64,000 nucleotides of DNA from Eutreptiella sp. 'Long Island Sound 2002'. Taxonomy: Eukaryota > Euglenozoa > Euglenophyceae > Eutreptiales > Eutreptiaceae. The DNA lies in contig OZ038385.1 of the NCBI GenBank assembly GCA_964036045.1, positions 36,860,063 through 36,924,062 of the forward strand, written 5' to 3'. Positions 10,440 through 23,384 of this stretch are shown one piece after another; the first letter of the stretch is position 1; each line of letters starts with the position of its first letter. The position numbers and the translations under genes are program-made. A model generated the notes under the pieces. The model did no database searches, was not told the origin of the DNA, and saw nothing but the letters and a program-made list of their open reading frames with translations.

Positions 10440-13400
10440 AATTTTTGAGAAAACCCCAAATACTCTCGGTGACATTCTCAATTGTGGCAAGTGCCTGAAA
10501 ACAGAGCAATCACAACAGCAAATAAAAAAGCAAATAAAGAATCACCGAGGAATATGGAGCAAGCTACATGCACAATGCATGGTTCAGTTCATTCTGTATT
10601 CAATCAGCTCATTGATTTGATAATCATGCTCTCAAGTGGTGTGTGCATCTTGCGTGTCCTAGGGAAAAAACAAAGTGTATGTGTCATGTACCCAAGCCAA
10701 CCATCCCTGTCCTGCACCAGGTGTGTACAACTTATGCCCATATATTGAGTGGTATACTGCAGCCAAAAAAGCACTCTGATGAAACAACTTTCTCAAGCAG
10801 GCAAAGGCACAAAGTAAGATACCTGGTAAAGGCAAAACCAGCACCAGCTAACCAGGGTGCCACCACACTGCCAAAAAGGTGTGTCAAGCCTCTGCCAGAA
10901 ACAGATGACCCAAGGATTACCCATCTACCCATCTTACCTCTGAGCACAAAAAATCCGGAGAACCCCAAGAATGTGGTTGCCAGCTTCCCTCTTTTAGACT
11001 GACCTGCTGCTGATGAGGAGAAGACTTTATGCCTGCGAGACTTGTGACAAAGCAAAGAATTTATTCAACAACCGCACAACAATTCAATCAACCCCCAGAG
11101 AACACTCCATATCACCATACGTCATATATGTGCGTCTCCTGCACCAGCACTGTGAAGTCTGGCTCAACAAAACAAAAGGTGCAGTAGGTTTCACATCTGT
11201 AGACACACATGGCCTTCCGCAAGAGGGTACTATTACAGACGCAGAAAAAATACCAAATTCAAGGCAGGTCAAAGTGTGCTGACTGCAACATTGGGCATGC
11301 AGCCTGCTGCGTGCACGGACCATACACATCGGTGCCCATCCTCACCTCAATGAGGGGAAATTTTTCCTCTGACTTTGTTGCAGCATTCAGGAGGGCACCC
11401 AAAACCATGAACTCACTATTTGCGAACACAGGTCCCGGCTGGGAGATCTAGTTTGAATCAAGGGGCTAAAAAACAAAAGGCAAGCCTGCCTGCATCTTCT
11501 GAGTAAGTGAAAAGTGGGATACACTGCAAACATTTGCCTTGCCACGAGCACACATTCCACATGGGTTCATTGAAATTCGATCCAACAACAGCAATTCGCG
11601 CCTGGTTATTGGGGACAAAGGTGCACTGCATTCTGAATGCTGTACAGGAATTGCACTAGGCAGCTGTCCACTTGAAAATCGCAGCACTTCCGTACAGAAG
11701 ATCAATCCGCAGTAGTTGCTGAGATCATGAAAGTACCACAAAAACCATGGGAATCCCTGTACATGTGTCTACCAACACACGCACCTGCCAACACAGACTG
11801 TTACAAGCAACCAGATGGACTGACATTTCGAGTCAACCTGCAAGTGGACTCACCAAACAGCATCTCATGAAGCATCTGCAGGAAAATTGCTGCAGGGCTG
11901 ACAAAACTATGCTGAAACAGTACAGTACGGTTGCAAAGTGTCATGGAGATGCAGCAAGCTCAAGAGGGTTGGGACACAGACAGTGCAATTTCGACCAAAG
12001 CAAAAATGTTTGGGTTTCAATCAATCATCAGCCCTGCAACGTTGCACTGCTGATAGGCAAAATACCGTCTCCGTCATATCCCGAGAAATAGTGAATTTTT
12101 ATGAGCATACTCTCAAAGCGCAACATCTTTTGTCACACAAGCATTCCTCAGCGTAGCTGGTACTGATGCAGTGCTAAAAGTCAAGGTGAAACACAGGGGT
12201 GAAACCCCTTCAACAAGCTTCGGAAGGTCACAATTCCGTTCACAAACATTGGTAAAAATCTTAAACAATATCATCGCAACGAAGGTTTGCAGCTAACTGC
12301 AGTTGACTCATGCACGAAATTTGAAAACCTGCAGCCTGACTGAACGTGGACTGAACCAATGTTGCATAACATGGACTGAAACCAATATTGCACTCTCCGG
12401 GGAGGGCATGCATTCAGGAGTTGAAAAAAACAGCAGTGCGAGCGCAGAGGAATCAAAGAGAACAAAGAAACGGGGCTTGGCTTTCTTTCGTTCTTGGGTT
12501 CTTTTCGCCTTCGAACAAACGAGGTGTTCTGACAGAATCGATTTGATTCACCCAGCCTGTCTCCATGGATTTGCCCAGGTGCTGCATGCTGATGCATTAT
12601 GGCTTTTTTCGGAGGGGTTGCACTCGACAAAAATGCATCAAATACAGCAGATATGGTAAGCACGGAAGCAATTACACATGGGTAATAGTGCCGGCAACCA
12701 AAAACGAACTGCCAGGCGTAGAAATCAAAATAGGCGAATGCGAATTCGGCGAAATTCGGTCGAGTTGCGGCTGTTGGGGGGGCGGGGGGATGCCAATCCT
12801 TTAACACGTCAAGAAACGTGGCCAATTCTGCAAAATCCCGGCGAGTCCCCCCAAAAGGAATTCCCTAAGGAAATTCCTGCTCAAGCTTTAAAAATTGTTT
12901 CCGGTCTTCTGGGGCCTGCCTTCGACCCCCAAAAAAAGTCTTCATGATACCCCTGACATCCAGAGCAATGGATGCATAAACCAAAATGTAAAACCACACG
13001 AAAAACGGAAGCAAAATAAGCCTAAAAATGAATTGCCCACGTGATATCATTTCAGGACCTCCGTTCACAAGGTTCTCTAGATCCCTGGCCAACACATGAA
13101 GAAAAGAAATAGAGAGCCAGCTCTGCTGTTCCTTACAGGGGAGAACACACTGACAAGCGTGCCGCATCCGGACAAACAAACATACATCTGCGGCTGCAAA
13201 ATGTGGGACCATTGCCACAGAAAACAATGTTTTGCGTGTGAGCTGTGCTCAAAAATCCAACAAAGTACCTGCGGGTTCAGTGCTGATTCACAAGAGAGTG
13301 TAGGACCCACTGATATGCTGGTAAATGACCAAGCGCAGCCATGCGGCATTCACTACACACTACCCAGCTGACCCACCACCCAAATATGATGATGTGCCAA

Positions 13401-16400
13401 CCACGCTTTGCCCTTGTTCTTCACAAACTGTAACCTCTCCTACCATCCTCCCTGAGCCCGTTCGTGCCCTTCTCTGTTGATCCAATGGAGGGGTCTGCAG
13501 CTGACGAGTTGTGAAACGCAGGGTTTTGTACCATGCACAGTTTGCGGACTGCGTTTTGGTGGATGCCTTCCTGCATTCCACAAAGACTAACCTCCCGGGT
13601 TATGCATGTTTTCGGTGTAATCTGGAGCCCAGGTTTCAGCAGGGTTTGCTGACATGCCCAATAATTCCCTTGGTGGGATGACTCAGAGTTGCCGAAATCG
13701 ATAAATTGGGGTGTGAGCCAACAGACAGGCCCTGCAACTCACAAACCTGGAGATCCCAAGGGAAACCAGTCGTGGCATCTCAACACTCTTATTGAGCAAG
13801 CATAGGAGTGCTCTGCATGAGGCAGTGAAATCGGTTGCTATATGAAAGATACTGTCAGGAACATGTGTTGGCTGGGGGCAACAACTTCGCTGCAACAACG
13901 TCCCCAAAAATCGCACGAAATAGAGGTGAACGTGGGTCCACCAGCGGCAAAAAGTCCACTAAATACAGAAATGGGTGAGTCCCAGAATGAGCATCTTGAG
14001 ACACACCACAATGGGTTTCTGAGGAGTATCAGGGGTGAGAACAAAAGAAGATGCACCAAGGGAGGCATTCGGGTCAAGGTTAGCCTTTCAAGTTGAATCG
14101 CACAGGAATTCCATGGCCAGATGCATACCTGAATTTGCATGCAATCGTACTTGTGGTGGTGGCTGCTAGCGCAAAGCCTACGTGCGCTTGGAAATTGATG
14201 GCTGAGGGTAAGCAGATGAGAACATTGGTTGGCGCAGAGCAAGTGGCCAAACCAGCAGCATGGTTTGTCTGCAATGATGGCCCATTCCGATCAGCTGCCG
14301 CGGCAGCAGCAGCCAGCAGGGTGACAAAGGTTGATGCGTGCATCATCAGCATGTTCACAAAAACAATGCACCTCTGCCCAATGGACTTGATGTATCTGGG
14401 AATGTGAAGCTGAAGAGGCCATGTGGCCACACATTGCACTGCACCGCACCAAGAATCCTGTTCGCGACAAATCCTTTGGGCCACAAACTGCAAACAGCAG
14501 TATTCCCCCCTCACAGGCACAAATCACCATTTGCACTTCCACCTAGATGCTAATCATCTGGGGCCCGGCAATCACCAGCAATCACCTCAAATCAGGCAAC
14601 GCAAAGCGGCTATACTGTGCCAAATTTGCAATGGGTTCAACAACAGGATGGATACCATGCTACTTTGCGGTGCATGCACGTTGTGCAGATTTTGAAGAAA
14701 CTGCTGTTGGATCATATGGCCCTCAGCTATGAATTCCCCCTCCGATACCACCATTGTGAAGGCTCAGTGGTTGACTGGGATGAGGAATAAGGCTCCAAAA
14801 AGAAAACCCATTCCTAGCATCCTGGGGGCAAATGATCCTGAGTGCGCGCATGGTTTGTGAGACTGCCCTGTGTGAGAGTACCTACACTTCAGAGAGAAAA
14901 AAAGAAACTATTGGCTGTACAAAGCGTGTCTCGAATTGCGCAAATCGGTTGAGCACAGGAAATGCGACTCTGCTGGTGATGTCGTCCAACTGCGGTTCCT
15001 GTTGGATAAGCTTGGGTCCAACAATGGATTCTCATGTGTGCGCAGCAATGCAACCAGTCATTTGGGGGGGGGGTTACCGTGGTGTATTCAACGGGTGGCG
15101 ATAAGCATGCTGAAGCTGCAAAGATCCGCACGCAGCCTTTGTGCCTATGTTTGTAACTGGTACATTCACGGAGGATCAGGGCCAAAGCGGGATCAAATGG
15201 CAAGGTTTGTGGTCTTGATATCACTATTGTTTGCCCTTGATGGCCGAAAACCTCCGGAGTATGGCCGCGTGCCGGCACCACGTAAAAAACTCCTCCAGAG
15301 CGTAGTGCTGAACGGAATTCCTCCGCCTGTGTCACGCAGAAAGAAGCCCACAAACGCGCAGAGATGCGCGCGTTACCCTGCGCCACTCACTTGTGCGAAC
15401 AAGTGGTGTCACTGCGGTAACGAGTAGCACTGCGTGCCAACATCGGCCATTGTGCAGCGGAGCGTGATCAAAGAGGTGAGCGTGAGAATGGGAAAACAGT
15501 CATATGGTGCCGCATCCTCACACGAAGGGGCACGCCACGTCGCTGGCTATGCTACGAATCTAAAATCCAACGGACACGATTTCGTGTTTCCGTTGGCCAC
15601 AAGTTGTTGCGACCCTCCTTGGGTCGCCCCCTGGACCATACCAAGTCCACAAACGCACTGGTGCTGACTGCCGTAGCACATGGCACTTCACTTGCTCAGA
15701 CCTGAACACGTGGGCTGGTCCCTGGGAACACCACTCGGTCCTACCATATCCTCCTTCGAACTGCCCCTTGGCTCAAATCTCGTCTTAATTCGGGTCACCC
15801 TGAAGGTTAAGCCGAAGGGTGGGTCTGGGTCCAAAGTCAGGATTGCGGTTACGAAATTGGGCTTAGGCCTCAACAGCTGTATGCAGAGGATCCCTGGTTG
15901 CATGTCGTGCACCATTCCCCTACTCCGCTGCACAAGTTGTACTTCCCCGAGCTGACCAGTTGGCTTGCTTCGATTACGTCGGATGGCCATACAAAAGGCT
16001 GAGCATCTATCATGGTGCCAAGCCTCCACAGGCTGCCTTGGTAGCGACACGAAATCCACAATCCTCATGATACAGCGTACCTCTTGCCGTCACATTCGCC
16101 CATTCACCTGCAGACTCATCGCCTTCAATAGCTTCAGCAAAATAGATGCTCTTACGAATGCGGCGGTAAGCAGTGTGTCTGTACCAGAAGCTTATGCGTT
16201 TGGGGCATAAACATTGGAATGCAGAAGCAATGCTTCACAGAAAGCCGCCGAAGCTGAGCGGAGATGTAATGCATCAACAATGCACCACAGTGTGCCCAAG
16301 GTACAACCGTCTGAGCAAAACCCACAAACCACGTGCACGTACGTGCACAAAAAGTCATGTCTACCTGTATGGATGGAATTTGCAGGGAATGTGTGTAGTG

Positions 16401-17400
16401 CCTTAGTAGTGCACAAGCAACGAGGTAAGGTGGATGCAACATTCCTTGCAAAACACCTCGAAAATGACATGGAAGAACTCAAAGAGCAATTTTGGGGGGG
16501 GGGATTCATGAACAGTCTCGGGTTTGCAGTGCACTTGTCCCCCGCAACTTTCTGGTTGAGGGGTAAAGCGCACAGCAGTGTAAGATATTCCCTTCCCAAA
16601 GCATTCAGCTCCCTCGAATGGCAGCCGATGTCCCTCGACTAAATTGAGGAGAGACATGTTCCGTTGCAGGTGCAATGCATATTATTGACCTGCAACCAAT
16701 GTATCAGCCCAGGCACCTGCAAGCAGAGGCATTTCCGTACGCGCCTGCGCTACATTATGAGAAGGGTCCTGAAAATGCCAAGCACCTGAATGAAGGTAAA
16801 CATGCACCCTGGCCCAGGCCAAGACTCCGTGTGAGCCACAAATGAGAAAGGAAGAGATGTGCACTCCCCCTGGGGCGAGGTCACTACCGGAGAAAGCAGG
16901 GGGATTGGGAATGGGCAGGAGATCCAACGCAAGATGAAATGGGAAGAAACTCACAGTATTCTGAAGCCTGTAGATTGCAACCCAAAGCAGGCGCAAATGA
17001 CATCTTTGTAGAGCTGTGGTACCACTCGTAACACGCTGCATGCTGCACGCACCGTCTGCAATGCACCACAGCCGAAGCCGACATGCAGAGGCATCTCAAA
17101 TTCAGATTAGCAGCTTCAACGACTTGGCTAAAGGACTGAAATGGAGTGTCGCCTCCAGAGCAATTCTGGGAAGATTTGAACGGTTAATCGGGGCTACATG
17201 GGAAGGGGAGGGCGGGCACAAAGACGAGGGAGGCCTTGGAACACAAACAGGAGGACAAACAACGCAGGGCCTTTTCGGAGTTACCCCCTGCAGGGGGTGT
17301 GGCTTCCGTGTCCACCAGGGGTCCCTTGTGCCCTTTTCTTCGATGAAAAGCGGCTTTCAGACTACGGCATCTGACAGGACTTAAAGCCGGACGCTGGTGA
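10440..17400. other. Region of fragmentary ORFs, probably decayed transposon or exon remnants
   Basis: Several plus-strand stretches look weakly protein-like: Cys-rich segments at 11260-11450 (CADCNIGHAACC) and 13180-13370 (CGCKMWDHCHRKQCFACELC), a PHD-finger-like half at 14600-14695 (CQICNGFNNRMDTMLLCGAC), and an acidic helical segment near 16430-16560. On the minus strand, 15386-14889 contains SGGVFYVVPARGHTPEVFG. Frames break every few hundred bases and no splice model joins them. The Cys pairs suggest remnants of a transposon protein with a zinc domain, but this is a guess. Confidence 0.25.
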
Positions 17401-17545
17401 TGATGGGCGCCTTACACCGCCAGAGCACGTTTCCGTTGCCAGGGCGGACCCCAAGAGACACTGGTCCAGACTGTGCCACGCGTGCACAGCAACAGAACAC
17501 ACCACTGACCCTGCTGCAGATGATGGTGCGTCGTGCGCAGCGATG

Positions 17546-18774
17546 TCACTCTGCCACAGTCCGCATCATAGGCTCAGCACCACCGTGATGAAATGACCCT
17601 GAATCTCTGTCCTTCAAGAAACTGTCATTGAATGAGGAATACTTCCACGAACCAAAAGATTCGCTGCCGCTTGTGCTGCGCTTCACGCTCGGGTTGGGGG
17701 ACCTCAGAATGTCAGCAAACCTCTCCACCAACTGTTCAGCACTATCGGCACTGGGTTTGACCCCCCGCTCCGCTGCTGAGGTGGGAGACTCTGCATGGCA
17801 GCGCGATGGGATCCATTTGCGTCCGTCTGCTGGTGGAGTTGTGGCCATGCTGGCCATGCTGTAATGCCGCAACTCCAAGCCACTAGTGCTGAATCCTCCA
17901 GTGCTTGGAGTGGTCGGAGTCCCTGGAGCATATTTCCCACTATTGGGACTGTCCATGTGCATTAGTGGGGCTGCATACCGAGAGGGACTCCCAAGGGCGG
18001 GTGCGATGGATGAATACTTGGTCTGCAGGCGGGTCCTGCCTTGCAGATCTTGTACACTAACCGCACCTGGTGCATTCGCCCCAGAGTGCCCAGACAAAGG
18101 CTGCAATTGTGGCGATGGCATGGTGGACAGCTGCTCCGCCTGAGCAGTGCCACCGGGCTGCTTGGGCTTCAGGCGCAACGACGATGGCGACCCAATGGTT
18201 GAGCCCTGTGGAACCACACCAGCAAAACGCTACAGCAAATCTACCTCTCTCGGTACGGACGGTTCATGGTGATCACAAACTCATGGTTTCGGTGGATCTG
18301 CGCGCCTCGCTTCACAAGGCGCACCGGGGGGGGGGGGGGGGCTAACGAGGCGCACGGGTGTTACCAAGGTGCATGGGGGGTGGGTTCGGCGCTAACAAGG
18401 CGCACGGGGGGACAAGCAAAGCGAGCGAGGAAGGCGCATATGGGCAGGTCTCGAGGGAACAAAGCGAGAGAGGAGCGGGCAGGGGGGGGGGGGGGCAGCG
18501 CAATTTGGTGGGTTTGGCGCTGACGAGGTGCACGGGGAGGGGGGGGGGGGGGTTGGCGCTACCGAGGCGCACGGGGAGGGGGGGGCTACTGTGATGCACA
18601 GGGGGTGGGGGTTTGGCGCACGAGGAGGAGGAGGAGGAGGAGGAGCTATGGATCTCTCACCCACTCGGGCGTATGGTGCAAGTCCAAGACCTGGTCCCCC
18701 GTCACTCCTCTCGTCTCCACCCCGAAGAGTTCGTCCAGAGTACCCAGGTCCCAGTGAGCTGAAGCAGTGTTCAT
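17546..18774 (-). CDS. Unidentified Ser/Pro-rich protein, two exons, 257 aa
   Basis: Exon 1 (18774-18661) starts at ATG in an ACCATGA context and encodes an acidic segment with HWDLGTLDELFGVE and QVLDLHHTPEW. It ends at a good GTGAGA donor. Exon 2 (18205-17546) follows a CCACAG acceptor in matching phase 0. It encodes a low-complexity Ser/Thr/Pro region with an amphipathic stretch AEQLVERFADILRSPNPSVK near its C-terminus, then a stop. The many SP/TP pairs (GSPSS, DSPNS, GTPTTPST, RSPNPS) are typical of proline-directed kinase targets, for example MAPK or DYRK, but that is inference. No known domain is seen. In the exon 1 region another frame is also open, but only the frame given keeps phase into exon 2. 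Upstream 5' exons cannot be excluded. Confidence 0.55.
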
Positions 18775-19000
18775 GGTTGAGAGAGGACTGCACTATCCCC
18801 AACCGTGACTTAATCCATCCTGGTGTTGCTCCCTACCACAGTATCGCGCGGGTTGGAGTCGCTCTGATAGCTGTGGTCATCAGGTATTATGAACTCTGAC
18901 TATAGCCGGGGGGGGGGGGGGGGTGAGACCTGATTAAAAACAGACAAAGGTGACACAGGGCGGGGGGGGGGGGGGGACAAGGCCTTGGTGTTTGGGGGAG
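18320..19000 (+). repeat. Poly-G tandem repeats, mostly inside the intron of the Ser/Pro-rich gene
   Basis: Degenerate copies of a unit like GGCGCTAACAAGGCGCACGG are separated by G runs of 6 to 15 or more bases (18328-18342, 18481-18494, 18537-18552). Similar G runs continue at 18908-18922 and 18962-18976, outside the gene. The G-rich strand is the non-template strand for plus-strand transcription and the template strand for the gene, so its pre-mRNA intron would be C-rich. G-quadruplex formation is plausible from the run lengths. Confidence 0.7.
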
Positions 19001-19583
19001 GTGGGGGTTGGCGCAAACGAGGTGCGCACTTGGGGTGATTTACGAGGCGCACAATTCCAACGGTACACTTCTCAGATTGGCCATATTTCTGGTGGCAACA
19101 CATCGATCTATCAGAGGAAATGTGAAATGTTCCACCACAAAAAAGACCAGCAAACATTGACATCCCAATTAAAAAAGAAAAACAACTAAAAAACAGCTGG
19201 GCTCGAGGCATCCCCCCTACTCTGTAACGCACTGGATCCAGCGCAGTTGACAACGCCTATTGCATCCCTTTACAGGCTCATGTCAGCATCACATGCTATC
19301 ATGCAATTTCTGACATGCCAGCCTGCAATACCTCCACAAAGTTGACGCGCATGCTGTTGATGCACATGCAGCTGGATGCACAACTCAAGGCACAGCTTAC
19401 AGACACCAAATGTTGAGTGCAACACGGTGGTCATATCACCTGGGTGTGTCTCTGTCAACATCCACCCTGGCGCAATTGGCTTTAAAAACACTACCCCCCC
19501 CCCTTGTCCAAGCAAGTCAAGGCTGCCTATTCCTTGGGACAAAACTGTCATCAACAATATCTTTGGTGAAGTAAAGCTTGCCC

Positions 19584-19763
19584 TCAAAGACATGGCCAAG
19601 GCCCCAAATCCCACACAATCTGCACTTCATCATCCTCCCCAGAATCTGAGCAAGACAATGAATCATCCCCATGAGTAGAAGGACCAACAATTGTGGCGGG
19701 CACATGTTCACCCGTGGACCGGACGCACGTGACAGCCATGCCAGGAGTGGCAACATCAGCCAT
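19584..19763 (-). CDS. Small ORF or first exon, 59 aa, unknown
   Basis: ATG lies in a strong context (CCATGGC) right after a TTTTCAG that could be an acceptor. The product begins MADVATPGMAVTCV, continues STGEHVPATIVGPS, has an acidic Ser/Asp stretch, and stops at TGA. The VRSTGEHVPATIVGPS segment looks like the start of a small folded domain that may continue in another exon; GTGCAG and GTGTGG near the end are possible but weak donors. No family was identified. Confidence 0.35.
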   Translation of the reverse strand: MADVATPGMAVTCVRSTGEHVPATIVGPSTHGDDSLSCSDSGEDDEVQIVWDLGPWPCL

Positions 19764-20117
19764 GGCTGAAAATCACACCAAAACAGACAGCATTGTGTTG
19801 CAGTTGCAAGTGGTATGTTGGTATGAGCAGGAGGAATTACCAGAAGCATGATCCAGCTCCCCTATCCCTCTACAATTGAAGCACGACCCCGTAACGTCAC
19901 ATTTCTGATGGCGCAGCGTGTAGCATGGCATCGCATGGCAGCACAAAATGTAAAAAGTAAGTTTTACCATGTGTTGGTGCAGTGAAACGGCAATATGCGC
20001 ATTGGTGTGGTCAGCTTGTCCAAATCGTGTATTTGTAATCCTACCAAAAGCCAAAATTACCAGACCCCCCCCCCCCCAGTAAGTCCTTGTACCTTGCATT
20101 GCATGATAGCCTGCAAT

Positions 20118-20237
20118 CTGCATGGAACTGTTTGTGGGACCTCCAAGTAGGGTTACCATGGGGGACTAGAGCGAGTAAACCTACCTAGAGTAACCATGGT
20201 GACCCTACTTGGAGGTCCCACAAATAGTTGCATGCAG
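20118..20237. repeat. Short foldback (inverted repeat) element
   Basis: The arm at 20118-20163 and the inverted arm at about 20193-20237 are nearly identical over about 45 bases, from CTGCATG inward through GGGACCTCCAAGTAGGGT to CCATGG. A spacer of about 30 bases separates them. It resembles a MITE or a palindromic insertion remnant. Confidence 0.7.
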
Positions 20238-21233
20238 GTCAAAGGTTAACCAGCAACAGTGGATGTCACTAAAGTGTTGGCATGTGTGCCGCAACCCTAA
20301 ACAGGTTACCTTAACTACTAGGTTTGCAACTGTGTGTAGGCGAGGCCTAACTTTCGGTGGATTGTACTCAACTGTCTCAGGCCTAATTTCCGGCGGATGT
20401 CACTGAAATATTAGCAGGTGCACCACAACCTGAACCGGGTGTCCGCCCCCATACATCCTCCGCATACCCCCTCTCCTCATACACCATGAATTCAGCCCAA
20501 TTCTGGGAATTCGTCTGTTGTCATTCCAACAGGCCCCCTTTTTATGTCCTTAGTGTGCCTTTTCTGTCATGGACCAACGTGCTTTGTTTCCAGCAATAAC
20601 ATGAAACATGTGTGTATCTTGGTAGCACCTAGTGCGCACGGTACACATGCACAATGGTCCTCGGTCAGATTGAGGATTTGTTGATAAATGCCTCCCCTCT
20701 GGGGAGGCATTCCTGGACAGGTAATGAGACAAGGCCTCCACCAACGCGAGGCTGGTTCCCAAATTGGAGGTTTGAGCCCCCCTTCCGACACATTGCCCGT
20801 GTGCCTGCCCGAATCATTTTGCAAAGCGGCCATTTTGCCTATGGGACTCCCCCCAAGAGCTAGTACAAAGAACATGCAATGTTATGGTGAAGAGGTTAGT
20901 GTTTGGGTTTTTTTTGACTGTCTTGCGTGGTTTGAAATTTATATGGCTCCCCAATATCCCTATGGGAGCAATAGAAAGGTTCTAGAAGCGTTACAAAACG
21001 ATATGGTGCTTCCATTGACATAACACTTTCACTTGAATTGGTTTGGGAGCAGGAAAGAAGCTTGAAGCCCCAAACTTGTACCAAAATGTGGTAAATGAGT
21101 TGATAAAAATTCATAGACTTTCAGTTTGCCAATATCAAACACCTCAGACTTACTATAAAGAGTGGGGGGAGACGCGCAAAGCGCTCTTTGGCACCTTGTC
21201 GCGTTGGGATCGCCGACAGCGATCGCAAGCTGA

Positions 21234-21517
21234 AAATTGTGAAACGCTGCAATTTCAAGGGGTTGGGGAGTTGATTTTATAACGGTTTAAAAGTCCTAAT
21301 CACTTAGATCGCTAAAAAGTCGAAGCGTGCGCTTTAAATCTGGCGTGCAAAAGTTCTGGAGGGAGGCGATGATGCGCGGCGCACTCCCTCCAGAACTTTT
21401 ACGCGCCCAATTGAAAAGGTACGCTTCGATTGTTTTAACAATTTAAATGATTAGATACTTTAAATAAATGCAAAATCAACTCTCGAAATGCTCAAAATTG
21501 CAGCGTGTCGAAATTGT
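21234..21517. repeat. Foldback MITE-like element, about 284 bp
   Basis: Nearly the whole segment is an imperfect palindrome. Outer arms share ACGCTGCAATTT and GAGTTGATTTT (21245-21275 against 21465-21505 inverted). Middle arms share TCGAAGCGT flanked by CTAATCA. The centre is a long hairpin at 21342-21408 with arms GTTCTGGAGGGAG and CTCCCTCCAGAAC. No open frame is present. This is typical of a non-autonomous DNA transposon with long terminal inverted repeats. Confidence 0.75.
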
Positions 21518-22939
21518 CATACACAAGGGTTTCGAAATGGTTTTTCTTCAAGAAATCTTCAATTTACGGGGAAGACAATTTAAAATAAAGTGTACAGTAG
21601 CGAAACATATGAGAACTTCCATTGACCCCCAAAAGGGTACTGGCCACCTGCGGGGCACTCACAGGAGCAATGACCCTTCCCCACCTCCCAAATTGGGGAT
21701 TGGTCTCCTCAGGTAATCACATATAGGCAGGTTGGTACAAACCTATCAACATACACAAAGCTCAGCGGCACAGGGTCCCGCAGCCTCGCACATTGATAAG
21801 GGTAGTAGGGTGGTTGACAGTGGGGGGAACAAACCCTCAGACACACAAATTCCCGATTCGTGAACAGGCCCTATTACATAGCGGCTACCAATTTGGGGAA
21901 CGGGCCCTATTGTCTCCCACTTCCCAAATTGGGGGTTTGGCCCCAATAACCCGGGAATCAAACCCTGGTTTTGAAAACAACCGTTCAAAGAACCCTTTCC
22001 TCAGTTCCCAACTTGGGGATTTGTGTGAATTGGGAAAAAGGGAGGAGACGGACACTTGGCCCCAATTTGAGAATCTGCCTCCAATTCGGGATCACTTTTC
22101 TGCATGGCTCATCCCCCAGCTCCCAAGGAAACCCTTACCCACCTCCCAACTCTGTTCTCCATGACAATTCTAATTTCGATTCTGCAAGCAATGTGGCACA
22201 TAATTTGCATCTTGGCTGATGTGGGGCCACCATCATGTTTGTTGTGGAAACCAAGCGTGGGAAACTTGTGCACACACCTGCATACAATGCAAAAACATGC
22301 GCAAAGTGGGTGTTCCCTACTGTGGTGAGAAGAAATTGCTTGTCGCTGACCTGGCTGCTTTGAACAGCAAGTCTTGAGGGTGGATATGCTGCATTCTGTG
22401 TGCTGTGGGGGAACAAAAACACAACGATGGCCCAAATAATGTGAACCATCAGAATTGGTGGCTTCTGTTGCCAGTGGGAAACCTGGTAGTGGTTGCAAAT
22501 TCGCAAAACAACATAGAATTGGTTGATGGGCCTGGTAAATCAACTCAGGACTCACCCCACCAATTACAATTTGGGTCACCCCATTCATGGCAGCCCCTCA
22601 CACATGGAATTCAGAGTCTGTGCCACCTGCAAATGCACAAAACACCCACTGCAGGGGTGCGGAGGGTGAGGGGCAGCAAGGTGCACTCCAGGTGTGTGTG
22701 TGCATGTGCATGTGCATGTGCATGTGCACGTGCACGCACATGTGTCAAGTTTGACGAAAAACAAACGTTCGCATAATCAACAAATATCTTTTCAAATTGC
22801 AACGGCCGGCAAACACCTCAGTGAAAAAACACAGACAAACAGCCATCTCCTTACCCGTCACATTTCTGTCAATGGTGTACCTGAGACTTGGAAAACCACT
22901 TGGGACTGGTGCAAATGACCTGCGTTCTGGGTAACACAC
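21518..22939. other. No firm gene; (TGCATG)n microsatellite at about 22690-22740
   Basis: The phrase CCCAAATTGGGG and inverted or variant forms (TCCCAACTTGGGGATTT, CCAATTTGGGGA) recur from about 20755 and 21690 to 22095, marking a dispersed short repeat. A possible short minus-strand exon (about 22419-22368: a CCCCACAG acceptor, 52 bases, then GTCAGC) could follow the exon at 22940-23178 in phase, but its product cannot be judged. Confidence 0.3.
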
Positions 22940-23178
22940 CTGTGGTTCCTGCAATCGAAGTGACCCAGTGCTATTTTGCACTTGGTGATCAGTCGAAATG
23001 GAAGGTGGAGATGACGCACGTTTCCGAGCATGGGGTGAACCAGATGCTGCTGCTGGCATCGAGCGAGTGCGTGTTGAAGTGCCCCCTGAATGGCTGTTGG
23101 ATCGCGGCATATGGGTTGGAACAGAGCTTTGATACACTTGACCAACATCACTATGCAGCGAAATGTCCTCCTTGGTTC
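22940..23178 (-). CDS. Internal exon of an unidentified Ser/Thr/Pro-rich protein
   Basis: 239 bases bounded by a GCATCGCAG acceptor (23179 side) and a CCACAG/GTGTGT donor (22939 side). The product starts TKEDISLHSDVGQVYQSS and continues with Ser/Arg/Pro-rich sequence including SNSHSGGTSTRTRSMP and RKRASSPPSISTDHQVQ. It is open throughout, enters with one base from the previous exon and leaves in phase 0. The style resembles the protein at 17.5-18.8 kb on the same strand; whether they belong to one gene is not shown. Confidence 0.5.
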
Positions 23179-23384
23179 CTGCGATGCAAAAAGTGGTGCA
23201 GGTATGGTGTGAAGTATGCAAACATATGTACATGCATGGTCATAGTCATAGTCAGAGGTCAGTTCTCATGCCGTCTACTGGTGTTACCAGCCACCGCGAC
23301 TGAGTGGGTGGTTCCCACCCACCGCAGTGCCGTGGGTTTCAGGGCTGCTTGACATTGTCCACGCGTGATGGAGGACCTAGAGGA

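Noticed and set aside
18392-18802. Pro-rich minus-strand frame APPPPPPPRAPNPHP
   Set aside because: It runs from the exon of the 257-aa gene in the wrong frame into intronic poly-C. The frame with LDELFGVE keeps phase with exon 2.
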